NCBI GenBank assembly: GCA_977017575.1
Contig: CDRNVI010000058.1
Location: 1-64,000 of the forward strand
Length of the DNA stretch: 64,000 bases
Source of the DNA: Paramoeba atlantica
Lineage: Eukaryota > Discosea
Direction: 5' to 3'
Positions 41,123-50,682 of this stretch are shown here, piece by piece (the first letter of the stretch is position 1; every line of letters starts with the position of its first letter). Under the pieces are notes generated by a model. That model had not been told where the DNA came from and ran no database searches. It was given only the letters and a program-made list of their open reading frames with translations. A program made the translations under genes and the position numbers.

Positions 41123-44100
41123 TTAACTAGAAATTTTCCTGCGTTTGATTGCTTCTTGCGATTCACTAGAGTCTGTGCTTTTCCCAGCCAGCATCACCCT
41201 GTTCTCAAGCTGTGCGCGCACATGAGATGGGTTCAGTGCAATACTAGTGGTGCAGTCACGCACCTTGCAGACTCCAAGAAGCTGATGTGCAAGTTCAAAC
41301 ATTGCGTTTCGCAAAGACACAATAATAAACTGCGCACAAATGGCCTGATTGAGAACGTACCGAGCCACAATTGCAACGTTACGAAAATCTAAAGCGGCGT
41401 CAATTTCGTCCATGATGTACAGCGGAGTAGGTTTGAAATGGTGGAGTGCAAATACAAAGCTTAAGGATGCCAATGTTTTTTCTCCGCCTGATAGTTGTCC
41501 TATTTGTTTCCAAGATTTTCTAGCAGGCCGCACTGTAAAGTTTATACCATCAAAAGGATCGTGCATATCGACAAGTTCCAAGTCAGCGTCCCCGCCCTGG
41601 GTTAACATTTGATACAGAGATCTCAGACGACTTCGTATGTCCTCGAAGGCAACGAAAAATTCCTTTTTCCTCCGATCTTGAAGCTCACAGACGCTCTTCT
41701 CTGCTTCGACAGTCTTGTTATGTATTTCTTCGTATTCTGCCTTGGATGAGCGCCACTGGGTGTCTTTTTCCTTCCATCTTGCAACACTTTGCAAGTCAAT
41801 GGTGTCTCTCACGCGATCTATCTCCATCTTCAGTTGCTCGGCCAAATATTTTTGATGTTTAAAGTCTTGCCGTGCCAATTCCTCAGAGGACAAACATGTG
41901 CTAAACCGTTTCGTATCTGCATTCGCTAGTTCTTCTACCTTTTCGGAATGGGCTTTACTTCCCTCCGATGTTTCATCAAGCACAACAACTTCATCGCCAA
42001 ACTCACTGTAGTTCTCAAATATTTTTTCCTCACATGTTTTAATAGCTTGCTCGTATTTTTCTAATCCTTTTCGACGCTCTTCAATAGCGTCTTGTAGAGA
42101 TTTAATCTTTTCTTGTACATCTTGCTCTTCGTTTTCTAAACGTTTCACCTCTGTAATCGCATTTCGCAGTGTATCGTCGCCACGTCGCTTGACCTCAAAA
42201 GAGTCCTCTATTTCGTGTTCTTTGTCGTTCAAGTTGGATTTAATCTTGTTTAACGTTTTTTGCAGAGCATTGAGCTTCTCAGTCTCAGAGCGTGTAGTAA
42301 CACCTCTTTGATTTTCTAGTGACGCTTCAAGATCGTGCTTTTCCCGAAGCTTAGTATTTTTCATACTAGTCAGCTTTGCCTCATTTTTCTTCGCCTCCAT
42401 GAGTTTTGTCTCTTGTTCTGTAACAGTTTTTTTATCCTGCTGGATTTGCTCTTGAATGCGCCTGTATTCAGGGCCACCGATATCTTCCAATGCTTTATCA
42501 AGAATTTCAAGTTCCCTTTTATATTTTTCACAATCTTGATCTATTTTAAGCCTACGACTAACTAGCGATTCTTTTTCTCCGATTAGTCTTTTGTGCTCAG
42601 TAGATTCTACAGCTCTCTTTGATTTCTCATAGTTTGCCAGCGCGCTACTGCAAAGCTTTTCGGCTCGGGAGAGATTAAGTGTTTCAGTGCGATGACGCAT
42701 AGTGGTCTCTTGTAATTGTCTCCGCAATTCCTCATAAGAGCGAGCACTCCGCTCTTCACTTCCACGAAGATTGGTTAACATTTCCCTTAGCTTCAAGACT
42801 TCTGAGTGAGCGTTCTGTAGTTGAGTTTGAAGATTTTGCAACTCTTGTCGTACATTCTGATTCTTTCTGGTTGGCACGGAGCTTGCGTTCAATCCTGCCC
42901 CTTGAGGTCTCGCTTGACCCCCGCCTGTAACTTGTCCTACAGGATCCACTACTTCACCTGCAAGTGTCACAACTCGGCTACGCGTCTTACCTCCCAAACC
43001 AATGGAGCGGGCCACATGCAAAGTTGTGGTCACTAATGTGTCACGCACTGCAAAATAAAAAGCTGGAAGAAAACGAACATCGACGGGTTTGATTAGATCA
43101 AACAGGCGCGTTGATTGTGAGGGAGGCGCAAAAGGTTGCGCTAATCTCGTGCTGTGCTCTTTCTTTTGATGTGCAAGTACTATGAAGCTGGCGCGACCAA
43201 TGTCGTTTTTGCGAAGATGTTGTATGGCCTGTTGAGCAACATTTTCATCCTCAACTACATGATACGTCCAGTAGGCGCCAGCCGCAACACCAGCCGCAAT
43301 GTCGTATCGATCGTCGATGGAACCCAATCTACGAAGTGGACCATAGTAACCATCAATTCCCTGCTCTTCAAGAAATTTCGTAATTTTGTCGTCTCCTTGA
43401 GAGACTATAAAGTCTTGCTTAATAGCATCAATTTGAGCAACTAGATCTGCTTTTCGCTGCTGTGCGACATCCAAATCTTTCTCTAGCTTCGCCGCCGAGT
43501 GCATTGATCTAAGACGCTTCTGTTCCTCAATTTGCTTTTCAATAGTACATATAGATTGATGAGCAGTTTCTATTTGTTGTCGCATTTCCTCCATCTTCGA
43601 ATTTTCAGATTTGCATTCGCGATGTTTAATTTCAACATTTTCTTGACTCACTCGTAGAGTATCCTCAATGGTATTCAGGGAATTCGTAATTTTGTTGTGC
43701 TCCGCGGTCCAGGGGGCAAGCTGTTTCATTTGTTCTTCCTTTTTCCGACGAATGGGCCTCATTTTCTCCTGCAGGCTGCTTGTCATTTGATCAAATTGGG
43801 GATCCAAACGATCTCGACGTTCTGAAGCTTCTTCCATGTTTCTCAGAGCAATCTTTTTGTCCCTTTCAATGTCATCTAACTGAAGAGATATGCGTGACAT
43901 TTCATCATTCAATTTCTTAATCTTATCATACTGTCGCTTCTCCTCCTTCTCAGAGTGCTCCAGTTGCATTTTAATGTCTTGAGCTTCCCGCTCATTCGAA
44001 TCTTTTTGGGCTTGCAAATCTTGTTGTTCCTTTTGATATTGTCGAATCTGTTTGTTAAGTTTGTTTAAGTTTTCGGTTTTGGCGTCAACCGTATCTTCGA

Positions 44101-44917
44101 GATTCTTTACCTTACGTTGAACTTCAGAAAGACGATTACCAAGAGCTTTTTCTTCGGCACGTTGAGGAGCAAGCTCTTCTTCTCCGGCAAGAATTTTCAA
44201 TTGACACATTGTAGAAACGATTTTTTGCATCTGGTTGTCTTTGCGAACGTAGGAAACAGCGGCGTTTTTACAGTTTTCCAGGATCTCTTTTTCTTTCCCC
44301 AACTTATGAGACTTTTCCAAGGAGGTAATTCGGTCCTCTTGAAGAACTTCGGCGACCCCGGAGGCCTCACGAATTCCAGGAATGTATTTGTTTGTTCCAA
44401 TTAAGTCCTCCAAATATTCAAGAAATCCCTCTTCCCCTTCTTTCTCACCTTTTGGGCGCATCAGGGCTATTTGCTCCACCTCACCTTGCAAAATAAGAAA
44501 ACGGTTGTGGTCCAAATCAATACCTTTCTCCTTTAAGAAAGTGACAACACTTGCCTGGGACTGTCTCTTTCCATTAATAAAGTATTGAGAACTTCCTGTG
44601 TGTTTCGCAACCTCGCGAGTAAGACGTATCACTTCGTCAGAATAGCGAAATAGAACAGTGACTGATGCACTTGTACAATCCGGGTGGGCTGCAGACGAAT
44701 GAATAAGTTCTCCAAGCTTTTCCAGTCTAATTTTATTTGCTCGTTTACCAAAAACAAAGAGAAGAGCGTCCAGTATATTTGATTTTCCACTACCGTTTGG
44801 ACCAATAACTGCAGTAAATGTTTGGTGAAAAGGACCAATGCGATGCTTTCCAGCATACGATTTAAAATTTTCGACTTCAATGTACTCAATGGAAAGCGCA
44901 GGCGTGTTTTCCGACAT
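41123..44917 (-). CDS. SMC4: Condensin subunit SMC4
   Basis: 1264 residues, the size of an SMC4. The N-terminal head has IEVENFKSYAGKHRIGPF and Walker A GPNGSGKSN near residue 35. Two long coiled coils (about 160-500 and 690-1040) enclose the hinge near 515-680 (GIDGYYGPLRRLGSIDDRYDIAAGVAAGAYW, VTGGGQARPQGAG). The C-terminal head has QLSGGEKTLASLSFVFALHHF near 1142 and Walker B PLYIMDEIDAALD near 1170. HRIGPFHQTFTAVIGPNGSGKSN places it with SMC4 rather than SMC1-3. SMC4 pairs with SMC2 in condensin to compact chromosomes. It is intact and intronless over 3.8 kb. Confidence 0.95.
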   Translation of the reverse strand: MSENTPALSIEYIEVENFKSYAGKHRIGPFHQTFTAVIGPNGSGKSNILDALLFVFGKRANKIRLEKLGELIHSSAAHPDCTSASVTVLFRYSDEVIRLTREVAKHTGSSQYFINGKRQSQASVVTFLKEKGIDLDHNRFLILQGEVEQIALMRPKGEKEGEEGFLEYLEDLIGTNKYIPGIREASGVAEVLQEDRITSLEKSHKLGKEKEILENCKNAAVSYVRKDNQMQKIVSTMCQLKILAGEEELAPQRAEEKALGNRLSEVQRKVKNLEDTVDAKTENLNKLNKQIRQYQKEQQDLQAQKDSNEREAQDIKMQLEHSEKEEKRQYDKIKKLNDEMSRISLQLDDIERDKKIALRNMEEASERRDRLDPQFDQMTSSLQEKMRPIRRKKEEQMKQLAPWTAEHNKITNSLNTIEDTLRVSQENVEIKHRECKSENSKMEEMRQQIETAHQSICTIEKQIEEQKRLRSMHSAAKLEKDLDVAQQRKADLVAQIDAIKQDFIVSQGDDKITKFLEEQGIDGYYGPLRRLGSIDDRYDIAAGVAAGAYWTYHVVEDENVAQQAIQHLRKNDIGRASFIVLAHQKKEHSTRLAQPFAPPSQSTRLFDLIKPVDVRFLPAFYFAVRDTLVTTTLHVARSIGLGGKTRSRVVTLAGEVVDPVGQVTGGGQARPQGAGLNASSVPTRKNQNVRQELQNLQTQLQNAHSEVLKLREMLTNLRGSEERSARSYEELRRQLQETTMRHRTETLNLSRAEKLCSSALANYEKSKRAVESTEHKRLIGEKESLVSRRLKIDQDCEKYKRELEILDKALEDIGGPEYRRIQEQIQQDKKTVTEQETKLMEAKKNEAKLTSMKNTKLREKHDLEASLENQRGVTTRSETEKLNALQKTLNKIKSNLNDKEHEIEDSFEVKRRGDDTLRNAITEVKRLENEEQDVQEKIKSLQDAIEERRKGLEKYEQAIKTCEEKIFENYSEFGDEVVVLDETSEGSKAHSEKVEELANADTKRFSTCLSSEELARQDFKHQKYLAEQLKMEIDRVRDTIDLQSVARWKEKDTQWRSSKAEYEEIHNKTVEAEKSVCELQDRRKKEFFVAFEDIRSRLRSLYQMLTQGGDADLELVDMHDPFDGINFTVRPARKSWKQIGQLSGGEKTLASLSFVFALHHFKPTPLYIMDEIDAALDFRNVAIVARYVLNQAICAQFIIVSLRNAMFELAHQLLGVCKVRDCTTSIALNPSHVRAQLENRVMLAGKSTDSSESQEAIKRRKISS

Positions 44918-45345
44918 TGTAAAAATAAATGATTAAAACAGAAATACGTTTTCGAAAAGGATATCAGCGTATTAGATACTGCAGTCAAGCACAGTAAAAA
45001 CATAGTAGGCTACCAAACTGCATGTAACTTTGATAAACTGTATCTAAATGGGCACCTAGCGGTTCACACTTCTCATTTCTACTACCATTTTTTTTTCAAA
45101 ACTTAACGTGCAACAGAAACCAATAAAAAATTAGCTTATTTGTTTGATGCACCCGTAAAATATAATAGCCAGGCCATACCACAGTGAAATAGGGTAACTA
45201 GATAGTTCACATAAAAAAACTGATTCTGAAAACCTTTACAGCTTTCGACTGTTGACAATGAACGGCAAGCGTTATCTACCAGCGTCAAGATGTTGTACAC
45301 AAACAAAGTTCGCCTGATATCAAATTTTCAAAAATGGCTGTGCGA
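44918..45345. other. Intergenic, nothing recognised
   Basis: About 430 bp of AT-rich spacer upstream of SMC4, expected to hold its promoter. No conserved motif or RNA gene is seen. Confidence 0.4.
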
Positions 45346-45972
45346 TTAGCAACAAAAGCATTTCCTGCGTTTTACCTTTTTCGGAACCTGAGGAATCGAA
45401 CTTTCCCGTGTGGAGTTTAAGTCAGCCGGTTTTTCACTTTGCACACTCTTCGAGTCTTCTACGACAGGCGATGCAGTACTGGAATCCGGAGCGTCTAAAT
45501 CAGGGGCTGTATCCCGAGGTGCTGTAGATTGGGCCTTTATGTTACACAGCTTTCGAATCAATTCTTGATAGTCGACGCAAGATTCATCCTTACAGTCCTC
45601 TAAAAAGTCATTTATTTCTGTATCACTTAATGACTCACCCTTATTTTGCAATATGAAACGAAGCTCTTGTACGGTAATCTTTCCCGTCTTGGACGGATCA
45701 AATTTAAAAAAGCATTGTTCGAGCAATTGAGCATTAACCCTTGTGCCATCTAGCAAATGCGAAATACACTCAAACGCTTCCCACCGAAACTTACTGGAAT
45801 TATCATTATTTAGAAAACCACAAGTCTTCGCCACGTCAGAATAAGAAGGATTTAAACCCAAGGAGTAGAGAGCTGATAGTACGAAATTCATCGGCATGTA
45901 CTGCTGTCCATCAGGCTCTACAAATGAAAAGCGTTGGAATACTTCTCGAAGAGAATTTTCATCCAGCGGCAT
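45346..45972 (-). CDS. Calmodulin-like EF-hand protein with cysteine tail
   Basis: From the ATG at 45970-45972, 208 residues. The first 145 have the helix-loop-helix spacing of a four-EF-hand protein. Only one loop is close to canonical (DPSKTGKITVQE near residue 92); the last (DCKDESCVDYQE) lacks the central Gly, and the first two have lost most calcium ligands. A Ser/Asp/Pro-rich linker follows, then a basic, cysteine-ending tail VKRRKCFCC. Such a tail suggests lipid attachment (palmitoylation, or prenylation as for proteins ending CC) and membrane binding. It could be a calcium sensor or a calmodulin-like light chain. Confidence 0.7.
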   Translation of the reverse strand: MPLDENSLREVFQRFSFVEPDGQQYMPMNFVLSALYSLGLNPSYSDVAKTCGFLNNDNSSKFRWEAFECISHLLDGTRVNAQLLEQCFFKFDPSKTGKITVQELRFILQNKGESLSDTEINDFLEDCKDESCVDYQELIRKLCNIKAQSTAPRDTAPDLDAPDSSTASPVVEDSKSVQSEKPADLNSTRESSIPQVPKKVKRRKCFCC

Positions 45973-46311
45973 GCAGTAGTAACGGAAGATCAAAAAATGT
46001 CAGTCAATAAACATCAATTTGCTATGTAATTGCTGACCCCTTTACCATGCAGGTCGGTGAAAAATAAAATTATGGTTTTGAATATTCTTCTCGTACGTGC
46101 TAATCGGCAAATAATATTGAAGTAAACAAAAACTGCGCAAGAAATACGGAATATACAGATACTAATACATACATGTATTAGTATGTAATACAGTGTAAAG
46201 AACACAGTGAAACCTAGCTAGAACCTAGGGATGCGTAAAAAAGTTGATACAACCACCAGTTATGAGGTTTAAAGCATGAAATGCGTCAGACTTTGCATGT
46301 GTCAAATCTAT
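45973..46311. other. Intergenic, nothing recognised
   Basis: About 340 bp, AT-rich; ATACATACATGTATTAGTAT near 46165-46190 is a small palindrome. No gene. Confidence 0.4.
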
Positions 46312-47043
46312 TCAGTTACATAAGAGGCGTAGAGAAGTTGCAAAAGCATACAATTTTCCATCAATACACATGTTCTGAGTTGCAGCACATGACTCAATAA
46401 AGTGAAGAAGATCACACAGCTTCACAACATGAACCAAAATGTGCTCACCGTCTTCACATTCCTGCTGCGGATGTTGATTTTCCTTCGAATTTGGATCCAC
46501 AAAAAGGGTAACAAAACGAAATGTCGTGTTCGACATGCCTGACTCGTATGAGCATACAGGAGAGGTGCTGTCCTGGTGCTTTCCTGGAAAGGGCTTTCCG
46601 ACGTATCCCGCTTCCTCTCGAAGTTCACGTATGGCGGCGTTCACAGCACTATCTGAATCTACCAACCCCGCAGGAAATTCAAGACATACCTTTTGTAATG
46701 GAGGTCTATATTGCGAAACGAGCACAACGCGGGCACCAGAAGAAATAGAATTACTCAAAGAAGGCGTCACTACATTCACTTCAGGTATAATTGCAATGAT
46801 GTCCACAGCATCAATATCATTGGATCGAGAATGAGTGAAATCGTCAGCTACACTACTTGAAAACGTTTTCGCAGGTTCCTTGGGTGGATGGTTCCGTTCA
46901 ACGGTTTCCCACTGACGAATGCTGCCAGATATTGGATCATAATATTCGATAATACAAAGTCGTAGCCAACGCAGGGAACACTTTATAACGCGTGAAACCT
47001 CATAGAAACCAGAAAGGGAAATTTTTGAACACTGAATCTGCAT
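46312..47043 (-). CDS. Nudix hydrolase, ADP-ribose pyrophosphatase type
   Basis: 243 residues. The Nudix box is near residues 125-150: FPAGLVDSDSAVNAAIRELREEAGYVG. REL-REEAGY is intact, but the stretch before it is one residue shorter than G-x5-E-x7 and the first Glu is replaced by Asp/Ser. The preceding VVLVSQYRPPLQKVCLEFPAG is typical of NUDT5/ADP-ribose pyrophosphatases, in which the LEFPAG segment contacts substrate. The likely reaction is ADP-ribose to AMP and ribose 5-phosphate. Residues 25-90 form an extra low-complexity segment. An ADP-ribosylglycohydrolase-like gene lies two genes away. Confidence 0.85.
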   Translation of the reverse strand: MQIQCSKISLSGFYEVSRVIKCSLRWLRLCIIEYYDPISGSIRQWETVERNHPPKEPAKTFSSSVADDFTHSRSNDIDAVDIIAIIPEVNVVTPSLSNSISSGARVVLVSQYRPPLQKVCLEFPAGLVDSDSAVNAAIRELREEAGYVGKPFPGKHQDSTSPVCSYESGMSNTTFRFVTLFVDPNSKENQHPQQECEDGEHILVHVVKLCDLLHFIESCAATQNMCIDGKLYAFATSLRLLCN

Positions 47044-47194
47044 TTCACCGAATCAAACATTTTGGCAATATCTCGATAGTGCATAAATATTTTTAAAAGC
47101 ATAAACTTCTAGTATAATCTCCATGTATTCAAAAGACAAAAAAAATAAAAAGAAATCTTAAATTTAAGACTACAATTGAATGGTTTTTAGGGAT

Positions 47195-48547
47195 TTAACC
47201 TTTATCTGTGCAAGAATTAGTGCTATCCAGTCCTCTTACTTGTAGCATATCATCATAATATGATGACAAAACAGCCATGTTCTTTATTTGGCCTTTATCA
47301 ACGCATTGGAACGGCAACCATTCCGCACAGTAGACAAGCTTTTCCTTCCCAGAAACAACGCAATCGTTTTGCTGCGTATCCTTAATAGACAAGCCTGAAT
47401 CAGGACTATACTTCACTATAACAGACCCCGCATGCATTGCTGCGACCAAATATTCGCTGCCTGTACTTTGGTCATTGTTCTCCACATCATGCAAAGGTGC
47501 GGGGTCCAAATTCGCACCATATTTTTGATGAGACCGTTTCTTAGACATACGCCAAGCTCCACCCCCAACAAAGACGGAGCTTACACTCCGACCCAAATTT
47601 CGCGTGTCATAGAGTCGAACATGACCATCGTAGCACCCGGTAAGAAACATGTACTCAGTTGAGCTCAAGATAGAGTCACGATCAATACCCTGATTTTCAG
47701 AAAATCCTGTTGTATGACGTTCATATCCGGGCAAAGGATAAATGCAAGTAACCCCCGCAGGATGTTTCACTTGTTGACATGACGAAGATACGCGTAAGGA
47801 ACCTGCATTTCTAGAGTCCCAGTACTTTACCAATTCCTCTGTAGGCAGCATTCGAGTATCCCAAATTTTCCACATCCCGTCATCACCTCCTGTACTAAAA
47901 CAACATGATCGTTCACTGTCCTGTGTCGTATGAAAACAACAAGCCCATGCCTCAGCATCATGAGCCTGAAACAATTTCGTTGAGTGCGCAGGGTGACTCT
48001 CCGACCCCAAGCCCACATACTCCACATCGAGTAAAGCACATCCACCCGAACTCAACGTAGACACTATCGACGAAACATAAGGACCAGAGTGTTTATCGCA
48101 AACCGCAGGAGAGTAATCTGTGCTTCCCGGATAACTTCTCACGATGTAGTCACTGCATGTGCAAATGGAATCTGCTTCCACATTTTTATTGACCATTTGC
48201 TTTTCATCCATCTCAGGCAAGAGATGAGCACAAAAAACTTCCGAAATGTCAAGTTCATAGTCCTTTGGTTCGCATCGTGATGATTTTAACGTTTTAAAAT
48301 CACAGGGCTTGCTGAATGAAACAGCTTGTTCGATTTTAAAAATGCGGACGGTTCCATCGGAGCATGAGAAAAGAATAAAATCCTGTAAACAAAAATCTTG
48401 AGAGCAAATTACCTTCATATCAAACAGGGCTGGTGTTCCAATATGAGAAATTGAGCCCAATTCAACGGTTGATTCTGTACCGACGTCATGCAATCGGCAT
48501 AAAACAGCTTCTACACCCCCTTTTCTAGATGAGCTCTGTGTATTCAT
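47195..48547 (-). CDS. DPH7: DPH7-like WD40 protein, main reading frame
   Basis: 450 residues of WD40 repeats, with CSDGTVRIFKIEQ, FSTGGDDGMWKIWDTRM, LTGCYDGHVRLYDTRN and VGGGAWRMSKK. The GGG-W-R step after a WD repeat is a signature of DPH7/WDR85, the methylesterase that acts before the final amidation in diphthamide synthesis on elongation factor 2. The frame begins at an ATG inside what should be the second strand of the first blade, so the N terminus is missing. The missing part is found upstream in another frame (see 48548-48761). Last 20 residues are normal and the stop is clear. Confidence 0.85.
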   Translation of the reverse strand: MNTQSSSRKGGVEAVLCRLHDVGTESTVELGSISHIGTPALFDMKVICSQDFCLQDFILFSCSDGTVRIFKIEQAVSFSKPCDFKTLKSSRCEPKDYELDISEVFCAHLLPEMDEKQMVNKNVEADSICTCSDYIVRSYPGSTDYSPAVCDKHSGPYVSSIVSTLSSGGCALLDVEYVGLGSESHPAHSTKLFQAHDAEAWACCFHTTQDSERSCCFSTGGDDGMWKIWDTRMLPTEELVKYWDSRNAGSLRVSSSCQQVKHPAGVTCIYPLPGYERHTTGFSENQGIDRDSILSSTEYMFLTGCYDGHVRLYDTRNLGRSVSSVFVGGGAWRMSKKRSHQKYGANLDPAPLHDVENNDQSTGSEYLVAAMHAGSVIVKYSPDSGLSIKDTQQNDCVVSGKEKLVYCAEWLPFQCVDKGQIKNMAVLSSYYDDMLQVRGLDSTNSCTDKG

Positions 48548-48761
48548 ACATCCCAGCCAGAATTATACAGTCTTCGGATTGGCCCGTGCTTTCGTCGATC
48601 GCATATTGTTGACACATGTTCATTCGTCGTGTCTTAGAATCTGAGTATTTCTCAGAACCAATAGAACTGCAGTCGGAAGGATGTGACAAATGCTTCCTCT
48701 TATCTTGTAGCACAGTAAGACAGCTAACATGAGCAGGAAGTGCAAGCGTACCTGTTGACAT
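48548..48761 (-). CDS. Probable N-terminal part of the DPH7 gene in a shifted frame
   Basis: From an ATG at 48759-48761, 78 codons that end TGQSEDCIILAGMYEYTELI then stop at 48525. DPH7 proteins start with a short strand followed by an LAxGTYE/Q segment; LAGMYE fits that exactly and falls just before the point where the main frame takes over (GGVEAVLCRL). A shift of one base near 48540-48550 would make one protein of about 520 residues. The cause may be a sequencing or assembly error, a real mutation or, less likely, a very short intron (a 25-nt GT...AG piece keeps the frame but would remove the MYE segment). Confidence 0.6.
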
Positions 48762-49055
48762 ACCGTGAAAGGTTTGCGTATTATCAAGCTATACGTTCTG
48801 ATGATGGATGTTCAACGATTCATGATCCCCATGCGAATAAGCGTAATGCACAATAGATCTAGACGTACCACATGGCTAGCATGTACGTTCAAGTAGACCA
48901 ATATGTGATATTCAAGAAAAAAAATCGTTTGTTTCGTTAGTTTTCGTAGTTTTAAAAAAAATATCTTGCATTTGAGTAAATCCAAAGAAATATAACCAAG
49001 ACTGTAAGGAGTCATCGGCAATTGCTTATCCTTACCGTGCGGAATCCAACCTCCA
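48762..49055. other. Intergenic, nothing recognised
   Basis: About 290 bp, AT-rich, between DPH7 and the ADP-ribosylglycohydrolase-like gene. Small frames at 48812-49021 have no support. Confidence 0.4.
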
Positions 49056-50276
49056 TCAAATAATGCTTTTCCGCAACGCTACTTCTACTTGAGGAAGAAC
49101 ACCGGCCTGTACGTAATTTGGATTCCAGGAGAGCTGAGTCGCTTGCAAAGACAGGGAACCGATTAGGGAGGTATCGGCAGTGCCTTGTACCCATTCCTCC
49201 GGTAAAGCACTACAGTCACATTTCGCGCCAAGAAGAGCTCCCAAATAAATAGAAGCCACGGGAATGAATATCTCATACAACATGCAGCGGGTGACTTCTT
49301 GGTCTATTGGAAAATGTTTTTCTATTTCTTCAATTGAGGCCAAAAAGCGAAGCACTCCAGTGCGAAATTTCTGCACATCACAAGCGCATGCCCATGTAAT
49401 TCGAAGTAGAGATTCTGAAAAGGAACTTTCTATTTTCTCTTCCTGCATCTCACTTCCTTGAAAAAGATTCACCAGAATAGGTTCCTTGAAAAGTCCAGTA
49501 GGGTATGGATGTTGGCATATCGAGAGCAGTTTCTCAGAATTGAGCACACCAAAACGTCCCTCAAGTGCTGTATTCCGCAATGGATCAGGATTACGACACA
49601 GCATTCGTAGCAAAGTGTGTTGGAGAATGTCAAGCCAATCCGCTGTCAAGGGTGAAAAGTTAAGATTCGGGGAAGATGAACTGCTTAGTTCTGTCCTCGA
49701 GCACTCTCTGTCGGAGGGTTGAGGTGTCACAGAGGAACCACTCAATAAATGCTCATGAATTGGACGGACTCTTCTCGCTAAGTATTCAGCATCACTCCAC
49801 GGGTAGGAAACAACCACGGGCAAACTGGAAACAAGAGCCTCTGTCGCCAAATACGATCTCTCCAAGCAACTCATCGTTGCCTTGTTAACGGAGGAGACCA
49901 GTACTTCGTCCGAGTCGAACGTTTCTTTTTCCAAAGACGTCTCTAAGAGCATCATTGAACTTTGCCGATCAGAAAAATATTCGTCAGGAACGAACACTCC
50001 CTCACTATCAGCAAGCGTGCGGAGCGCCGGAAGATAAGCTCGGAAATATAAATCCGAATGATTTCGTAGACTCACGCGTTTTGCTAAGGATAAGGACCCA
50101 AAAGGCTTTAACTTTGGAAAAGACGCACCTTTGAGGGGTGGGACCGACTTCAGGAACGACTTTCGTTGCTGTACAGCTCCATAAACAAGGCTATCACAAA
50201 CTGCCGCCCCGACGAACGCGCCTACTTGTCTGCGCTGTACAGCAGAGAGTTGTTTAAAAGAGGATTTGTACCACAT
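49056..50276 (-). CDS. ADP-ribosylglycohydrolase-like protein
   Basis: 406 residues, helical. The start VQRRQVGAFVGAAVCDSLVYGAV resembles the first helix of the ADP-ribosylglycohydrolase family (GAxxGAAVGDALG), and IYLGALLGAKCDCSALPEEWVQGT near residue 345 matches the family's final GAxxGxxxIPxxW segment. The usual metal-binding Asp pair is not obvious: the first motif has Cys-Asp where GD is normal, and no clear DTD motif is seen. It may therefore be a divergent or inactive relative. Role unknown; the family removes ADP-ribose from proteins or dinitrogenase reductase. Confidence 0.6.
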   Translation of the reverse strand: MWYKSSFKQLSAVQRRQVGAFVGAAVCDSLVYGAVQQRKSFLKSVPPLKGASFPKLKPFGSLSLAKRVSLRNHSDLYFRAYLPALRTLADSEGVFVPDEYFSDRQSSMMLLETSLEKETFDSDEVLVSSVNKATMSCLERSYLATEALVSSLPVVVSYPWSDAEYLARRVRPIHEHLLSGSSVTPQPSDRECSRTELSSSSSPNLNFSPLTADWLDILQHTLLRMLCRNPDPLRNTALEGRFGVLNSEKLLSICQHPYPTGLFKEPILVNLFQGSEMQEEKIESSFSESLLRITWACACDVQKFRTGVLRFLASIEEIEKHFPIDQEVTRCMLYEIFIPVASIYLGALLGAKCDCSALPEEWVQGTADTSLIGSLSLQATQLSWNPNYVQAGVLPQVEVALRKSII

Positions 50277-50682
50277 GTTTTAAAGGATAAGAAAGTCTTA
50301 CGTGGTATAAAATTTGTAATAGAGAACAGAAAGAATACACAAAGAATCATATCAAGCGACCTTCAATCAAACGTGTGCATAAGATTTCGTAAACTAAGAT
50401 TCCAAACACTATCGTGTGTGTAAATTTAGTGAGCTGCGGAGACACTGTTTTCCATTCGTGTAGTTACATCAACGGACACAGCGGACGTCCATAAAAAAAT
50501 CGAAATCTCATGTGAAATCGATTTAATACATAAATTAAGTTATTTCCACTACATTCGATTCGATAAGATATTCTAACCGCAAATATAAAGTCCTCGCAGC
50601 AGAGGTCTATCTTCGTTTAGACGAAGGCCTCTATACTAGAAAACACCATTCAAAATTTTTCATTGGACCATAAGGCTAGAAT
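50277..50682. other. Intergenic, nothing recognised
   Basis: About 400 bp. A complementary pair (CCTCTATACTAG... and AGGTCTATCTTCGTTTAGACGAAGG) gives a small hairpin at 50606-50625. It lies just beyond the 3' end of the next minus-strand gene and might mark its 3' processing region. Confidence 0.4.

Noticed and set aside
48520-48560. A 25-nt spliceosomal intron in DPH7
   Set aside because: A GT...AG piece of this size keeps the frame but would delete the family-typical MYE segment, and no other intron is needed in the block.
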